A stretch of 35,252 nt of DNA from Elusimicrobia bacterium GWA2_69_24. Its GTDB lineage: Bacteria; Elusimicrobiota; Elusimicrobia; UBA1565. The DNA lies in the NCBI GenBank assembly GCA_001799695.1, contig MGTY01000065.1, positions 1 through 35,252 of the forward strand, in the 5' to 3' direction. This document shows positions 31,924-35,252 of this stretch, piece after piece; position 1 is the first letter of the stretch; every line of letters starts with the position of its first letter. The position numbers were made by a program, and so were the translations under genes. Below the pieces are notes generated by a model. That model saw only the letters and a list, made by a program, of their open reading frames with translations. It searched no databases and was not told the DNA's origin.

Positions 31924-33563
31924 CGGGCCTCGATGATGGAGCTGTTGCCGGCGTGCCAGGCGTCCAGCAGCTGTTTCACGGGGATGAATTCGCCCTTGGA
32001 GAGCGGGACCGAGTCGCTGTCGTTGATGAAGTAGCCGAGGACCTTGCCGTCGCCGCGGGAGATCTCCGCGCCCGTGATGACGATGGAATGGGATATGCCG
32101 AGCAGGTCCTTGTTGCCGCGCAGCACTCCGGGGTCCACGTCCACGAGCAGCATGCCGCCCCGGCCCGCGGCCTGGGCCAGGTCCTGGTTGGAGGCCTTGA
32201 AGGTCTTGGTCACGATCATCCCGTGTTCCTTAAGTAGGTTCCCGGTGAAGAGGAAGGGAGTGCCCAGCAGCTTCAGGGAGGCCGGGTCCGAGTCGTCCAC
32301 GTTCAGGTAGCCCTTGGTGAAGGCCTCGCTCAACAGGGAGTGTTCGACGGCCTTGGGGTCCTTCCCCTCAAGCGCCCCGCTGGCGGTCAGCATCTGCTGC
32401 TGGCAGACGATCGTGCAGGTCATGGGGTCCTGCTGATGCACCAGCGCGGCCCGCCCCTTGGGGTCCCCCACGACGCGGGTGAGGCCCAGGTCCCGCAGAG
32501 CCTGGAGCTCCGATTCCCCGCCCGAACGGCGGGCCCACATCAGCTTGAGCCGCCCCAGCAGGCCGATGTCCGGAACGCCGGCTTTTTCGTCCTTGGGGGC
32601 GGGAACCCTCATCTTGGGGACCTGGAGCAGGGACCGTCTGTCCGCGGCTGCGAGCCCGGCCTGGCCCTGGGACGCCTCCGGGAGCGGCTGCGAGGAACCG
32701 GCGGAGGTCATGAGGGCGCCCGCCTCCGCGGCGGCCTGCGCTCCGAACGCGTCCAAGGGGGGCAGTTTGACGGAGGTGGCGTCGGCTCGGGCCCAGGCCC
32801 CGGGCCCCGGCTTGGCGTCCGGCTTCAGGAGCGTACTGAAGTCCAGCCGCGACGAGGCCCCGGACCCGGCGCGCTTCTCCAAAGCGATCAGCCGGTCGCG
32901 CAGGGCGGACAGCCGGACGGCCAAGCCGTTCGCCGTCTTGCGTTTCTTGAGCACCGGATCGTCCATGGGGTTGCCGGAGTAGTCGATGGCCAGTGAGACC
33001 TCCTGGAAGCGGTCGAGCGCCGCGATCCCGTCCTGGCCCAGGGACCGGATCGACGCGGCATGGGTCGAGGCCTCCGGGCCCCGGTACAGCAGGGAGGCCC
33101 TCTCCAGCCGGGAGCTGCGGTCTTCGAGCGCGGTCAGAGAAGCGTGGAGCGAGGTGCTCGCCTCCGGGATCCATTTCTCCGATACCGCGGCCAGGGCCTT
33201 ATGGGTCTCCCATACGAGGAGGGCCAGGACGCCCAGTCTCTCATCCACTCCTTGATACTGGTGCTGGGTGCGCTGGATCAGCCGGAGGGACTCGGCCAGG
33301 TGCGGGTTCAGCCCGGCCAGGTCGGGCTTCCTGGGCAGGGCCTTGAGATAGGCCTGCGCGTCTTCCTGGAACCAGCCGATCTCCTCCAGCGAGTTCTGAA
33401 ACTCGGCGCAGCGGGGGGGGAGGTCGGCGCAGACCGCCTTGACCGCGGCCGCGGACTGCTGGGCGAGGGAGGGAGCCTTGTCCGCCGCCGCCACGGCGCC
33501 CGCCCTCCCCGAGAGGAGGGCGGCCAGGGCGAAGGATAGCGTCAAGCGGGAGAGGGGTCTCAT
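31920..33563 (-). CDS. Exported protein with C-terminal C39-like cysteine peptidase domain
   Basis: The protein has 547 residues from ATG 33563. A signal peptide (about 1-26) is followed by a helical region of about 200 residues and a linker rich in Ala, Pro, Ser and Gly. The C-terminal domain (about 355-547) shows a papain-fold C39-like layout: HQQDPMTCTIVCQQQ with Q377/Q378 (oxyanion) and C383, GISHSIVITGAE with H492, and FINDSDS with N514/D515. C39 peptidases cut leader peptides at double glycine sites in ABC exporters, but this one is exported and lacks transporter domains, so its substrate is unknown. An alternative TTG start at 33602 is less likely. The lipoprotein gene overlaps its stop. 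Confidence 0.8.
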   Translation of the reverse strand: MRPLSRLTLSFALAALLSGRAGAVAAADKAPSLAQQSAAAVKAVCADLPPRCAEFQNSLEEIGWFQEDAQAYLKALPRKPDLAGLNPHLAESLRLIQRTQHQYQGVDERLGVLALLVWETHKALAAVSEKWIPEASTSLHASLTALEDRSSRLERASLLYRGPEASTHAASIRSLGQDGIAALDRFQEVSLAIDYSGNPMDDPVLKKRKTANGLAVRLSALRDRLIALEKRAGSGASSRLDFSTLLKPDAKPGPGAWARADATSVKLPPLDAFGAQAAAEAGALMTSAGSSQPLPEASQGQAGLAAADRRSLLQVPKMRVPAPKDEKAGVPDIGLLGRLKLMWARRSGGESELQALRDLGLTRVVGDPKGRAALVHQQDPMTCTIVCQQQMLTASGALEGKDPKAVEHSLLSEAFTKGYLNVDDSDPASLKLLGTPFLFTGNLLKEHGMIVTKTFKASNQDLAQAAGRGGMLLVDVDPGVLRGNKDLLGISHSIVITGAEISRGDGKVLGYFINDSDSVPLSKGEFIPVKQLLDAWHAGNSSIIEAR

Positions 33564-33618
33564 CGCCGCTATCAGGGTAACCCCGCAACCTCCGACTTTC
33601 AAGGGGGGCGACGGCCCT

Positions 33619-34149
33619 CTAGGGCTTCTTGGTCGCGATGAGGGTGACGGCCCGGCGGTTCCCGCGGTCGCAGCCCTCGGAGCCGTCGGTGCAATCCGGG
33701 CGTTCCTTGCCGTAGGAGATCGTCCCGATGGACCCGGGAGTCACGCCCGCGCTGACGTAATATTCCCGCACGATCTTGGCCCGCTTCTGCCCGAGGGCGA
33801 GGTTGTATTCCGCGGTCCCACGCTCGTCGGCGTGGCCCTCGATCAGGAATTGGAACTCCGGATGCTGCTTGAGCCAGGCGGCGTTGGCGCGCAGGGTGGC
33901 GGTGGCCTCGGCGGTGAGGTTGTACTGGTCGTAATCGAAGAAGACCTTCTCCAGCTCGGGCACTCCCTGGAACCGGGCGTCGCGGATGTCGCCCTCGGAC
34001 ATATCGTCGCCCTCGGAGTAGGACAGGCCGGCCAGGGTTCCGTCCGCCGCGCCGTCGACCCCGGAAGAACCCTTGAGGACCCCTTTCTTGGGCGTACAGG
34101 CCGCCGCGAGCAGGGCGACGGCGAGGGTCAGGATTAGATTCTTGGTCAT
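33619..34149 (-). CDS. pal: Pal-like peptidoglycan-associated lipoprotein (OmpA C-terminal domain)
   Basis: The protein has 176 residues from ATG 34149, which has GGAGG upstream. The lipobox LAAAC gives lipidated C18. A linker leads to an OmpA-like domain (about 70-176): VFFDYDQYNLTAEA, FLIEGHADERGTAEYNLALGQKRAKIV and ISYGKERP. This is the peptidoglycan-binding pattern, with the Asp and Arg that hold diaminopimelate. Pal links the outer membrane to the wall and works with TolB and TolQRA. None of those is in the window, although tol genes are often next to pal. Its stop is 55 bp from the C39-like gene, with no clear terminator. Confidence 0.92.
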   Translation of the reverse strand: MTKNLILTLAVALLAAACTPKKGVLKGSSGVDGAADGTLAGLSYSEGDDMSEGDIRDARFQGVPELEKVFFDYDQYNLTAEATATLRANAAWLKQHPEFQFLIEGHADERGTAEYNLALGQKRAKIVREYYVSAGVTPGSIGTISYGKERPDCTDGSEGCDRGNRRAVTLIATKKP

Positions 34150-34170
34150 GGGGCCTCCGTTGGCTATCAT

Positions 34171-34200
34171 GTTATCTCATGTGAGCGCGGCGGCGGTCAA
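34171..34200 (-). promoter_or_regulatory. Possible promoter of pal
   Basis: On the minus strand TTGACC (34195-34200) and GATAAC (34171-34176) are 18 bp apart, giving five-of-six and four-of-six matches. A start near 34164 would leave a short leader containing the GGAGG site. Confidence 0.3.
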
Positions 34201-34396
34201 GGAGAATCCCCAATCTAAGTAGGCGCGCCATACGACCCCTGCGAACCCCGGTGAGGGGCCGTCGGAATCTCCCGGGGCGGTGACGACTCAGATGGCGGAC
34301 TGTTTTTTAGCGGCGGTCCAACGGGACAACTGTGCCCGGGCACAGTTGTCCCCGCGATCCACAAGCGCGCGAAGCCTTTGACGCTGGATTACGCGC
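34201..34396. repeat. Non-coding stretch with a perfect 30-bp palindrome (34323-34352)
   Basis: Bases 34323-34352 are two exact 15-bp inverted copies of GGGACAACTGTGCCC joined head to head with no spacer. No T-run follows on either strand, so it is not a standard terminator. It lies at the distal end of the transposase fragments, where an element end or joined terminal repeats could be expected. Nothing else is recognised between pal and the transposase remnant. Confidence 0.6.
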
Positions 34397-34609
34397 CTAT
34401 CCGCAGCCGGCGGCAAGCGGCGAAAGGACGGCCCAGCGCGCCCGCTCGAAGACCTCGAAGTGGGCGTAGCCGCGCGACAACTTCAGGACCGTCTGGCCAG
34501 CGTGTCGGACCAGCTTGGCTGCCCGGCACAACAGGCGGAAGCGCAGATTCCAGACATCCGGACATAGCCGGATTTGGATTTGTCCCATTTTCGGCCTTCC
34601 CGCCCTCAT
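34397..34609 (-). pseudogene. Probable transposase C-terminal remnant
   Basis: This is a 70-codon frame whose ATG overlaps the upstream stop as ATGA (34606-34609). The residues PDVWNLRFRLLCRAAKLVRH and AGQTVLKLSRGYAHFEVFER recall the basic C-terminal end of DDE transposases of the IS1380/IS4 type, where a helix-rich RLxLLKxxARxxxxARxxxLxL motif precedes a final aromatic-Pro-xxxxFxxA segment. With no catalytic core upstream in the same frame, it is either a remnant or a small accessory frame. The family assignment is from memory of motif style only. Confidence 0.4.
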
Positions 34610-35252
34610 GAGGCGACCCTGAAGTTCATCCGCAGCTTGCTCCCCGGGAACTGGATATCCATACGGGTGAGGTGTCCACAAAGAGCCGTCACGGCTCGAC
34701 TGCGATGGGGCGAACTCAACGGGGCCAGCGTCACGCGAAGTTCGCCGTCCCGAACCGCTATGTCCGCCGCGCTCTGTAGGGCGGTCGTCACCAGCGTCCG
34801 CCCCTCCTCATCCGCCCGCTTGTAGTGCGGCCGCAGCAATGCCAGCAGATCGCTCTCCGCTTGATAGGCCACCATCTTGATGCAGTTCGTCAGGTGCTTG
34901 CGCTCCCGCGACAGCCGCACCAGCGGCGCCCCGGCCAACTCGCTCACCGGGACGCGGTTCGGAGCCGCGTCTCGCCGTTGCTTCAAACTCGCGATCCGCT
35001 CCTGTATTTTGCGGATGCCCTGGCCGAGCTTGCCGTGCGCGATTTTGAACCCGCGCATACTTGGCCGTCGGCCTTCCTTGTTGGCCGCGGCCGCCTTGCC
35101 GTAAAGGGCCTGGACAGCCTTCAGATCAGAGTGCATCGCCGCCAACTTCTTGTCCAGCTTGCGCCGCTCGGGGTTGGGCACAGCCTGGCCTTCCTTTGCA
35201 GGTTCCACTCCGTAGTCCACGAGCGCGTCCAGCGCGAATTCTTCCCGGAGGT
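34606..35252 (-). mobile_element. Transposase-like protein, C-terminal part (5' end outside the window)
   Basis: The frame is open through the right edge and at least 215 codons are visible, ending at TGA 34606-34608. The residues include PNPERRKLDKKLAAMH, GRRPSMRGFKIAHGKLG, SRERKHLTNCIKMVAYQAES and DGELRVTLAPLSSPHRSRAV. From memory, these belong to a widespread group of proteins annotated only as putative transposases. It is Lys/Arg-rich with a coiled-coil middle. The catalytic half would lie outside the window, so neither completeness nor IS family can be judged. The base use is less GC-biased than that of the neighbours, which fits acquired DNA. Confidence 0.55.

Noticed and set aside
33564..33602. 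Upstream TTG start for the C39-like protein
   Set aside because: It would place charged and Gly/Cys residues ahead of an otherwise normal signal peptide; ATG 33563 gives a standard signal sequence.
34323..34352. The 30-bp palindrome as a rho-independent terminator
   Set aside because: No T-run follows on either strand and there is no loop between the arms.

Overview
The window reads as a GC-rich, Gram-negative bacterial chromosome segment. It carries outer-membrane barrels, a Pal-type lipoprotein, type IV pilus retraction ATPases, a phosphate-porin-like barrel and many two-component and cyclic-nucleotide sensor proteins. The mix of UPF0164 (PorV/PorQ-like) barrels, fibronectin-III (FN3) proteins ending in a gliding/T9SS-like C-terminal domain, and coiled-coil or zinc-ribbon signalling proteins fits an uncultured lineage such as Elusimicrobiota. 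That assignment is a guess from gene style, not a measurement; no rRNA or other phylogenetic marker is present.

Region A (1-16243, all minus strand) is one tight seven-gene operon running off the left edge, joined by 4-bp ATGA overlaps or very short gaps. In order of transcription it encodes: a 2689-residue FN3 surface protein with a C-terminal sorting-like domain; a UPF0164 barrel with a C-terminal LysM; a soluble coiled-coil histidine kinase; a response-regulator receiver fused through one membrane helix to a propeller-like domain; a second, short FN3 protein with the same C-terminal domains; a second UPF0164-LysM barrel; and a second membrane-anchored propeller protein with a coiled coil instead of the receiver. 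The same three parts (FN3 cargo, barrel-LysM, membrane propeller) occur twice around a kinase. This is the most novel-looking system in the window.

Region B (16244-16633) is an AT-rich divergent control region. It precedes a radical SAM protein on the plus strand (16634-17659).

Region C (17833-21667, minus) is a signalling operon: a cyclic-nucleotide-binding-domain protein, a receiver-histidine kinase, an NtrC-type sigma-54 activator and a DUF4105 (Lnb-like) membrane-anchored protein. A YciI-family gene diverges from it, followed by a REP-like palindromic element at the convergent end of a two-gene membrane operon.

Region D (23017-23552) holds tRNA-Ala(GGC) and a cold-shock protein gene, each with its own terminator and an extended -10 promoter. 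The csp transcript has a structured leader.

Region E (23558-29982, minus) runs PilT, a second PilT/PilU-like ATPase, a zinc-ribbon pseudo-receiver protein, a cNMP-binding protein, an OprO/P-type porin and an M20 peptidase. The first four look like a twitching-motility control set; the last two look metabolic.

Region F (30064-34149) holds secreted and envelope proteins: two small exported proteins, a lipoprotein overlapping a C39-like cysteine peptidase, and Pal. Region G (34171-35252) has a perfect 30-bp palindrome and two transposase-like fragments at the right edge, which look like a mobile-element remnant.
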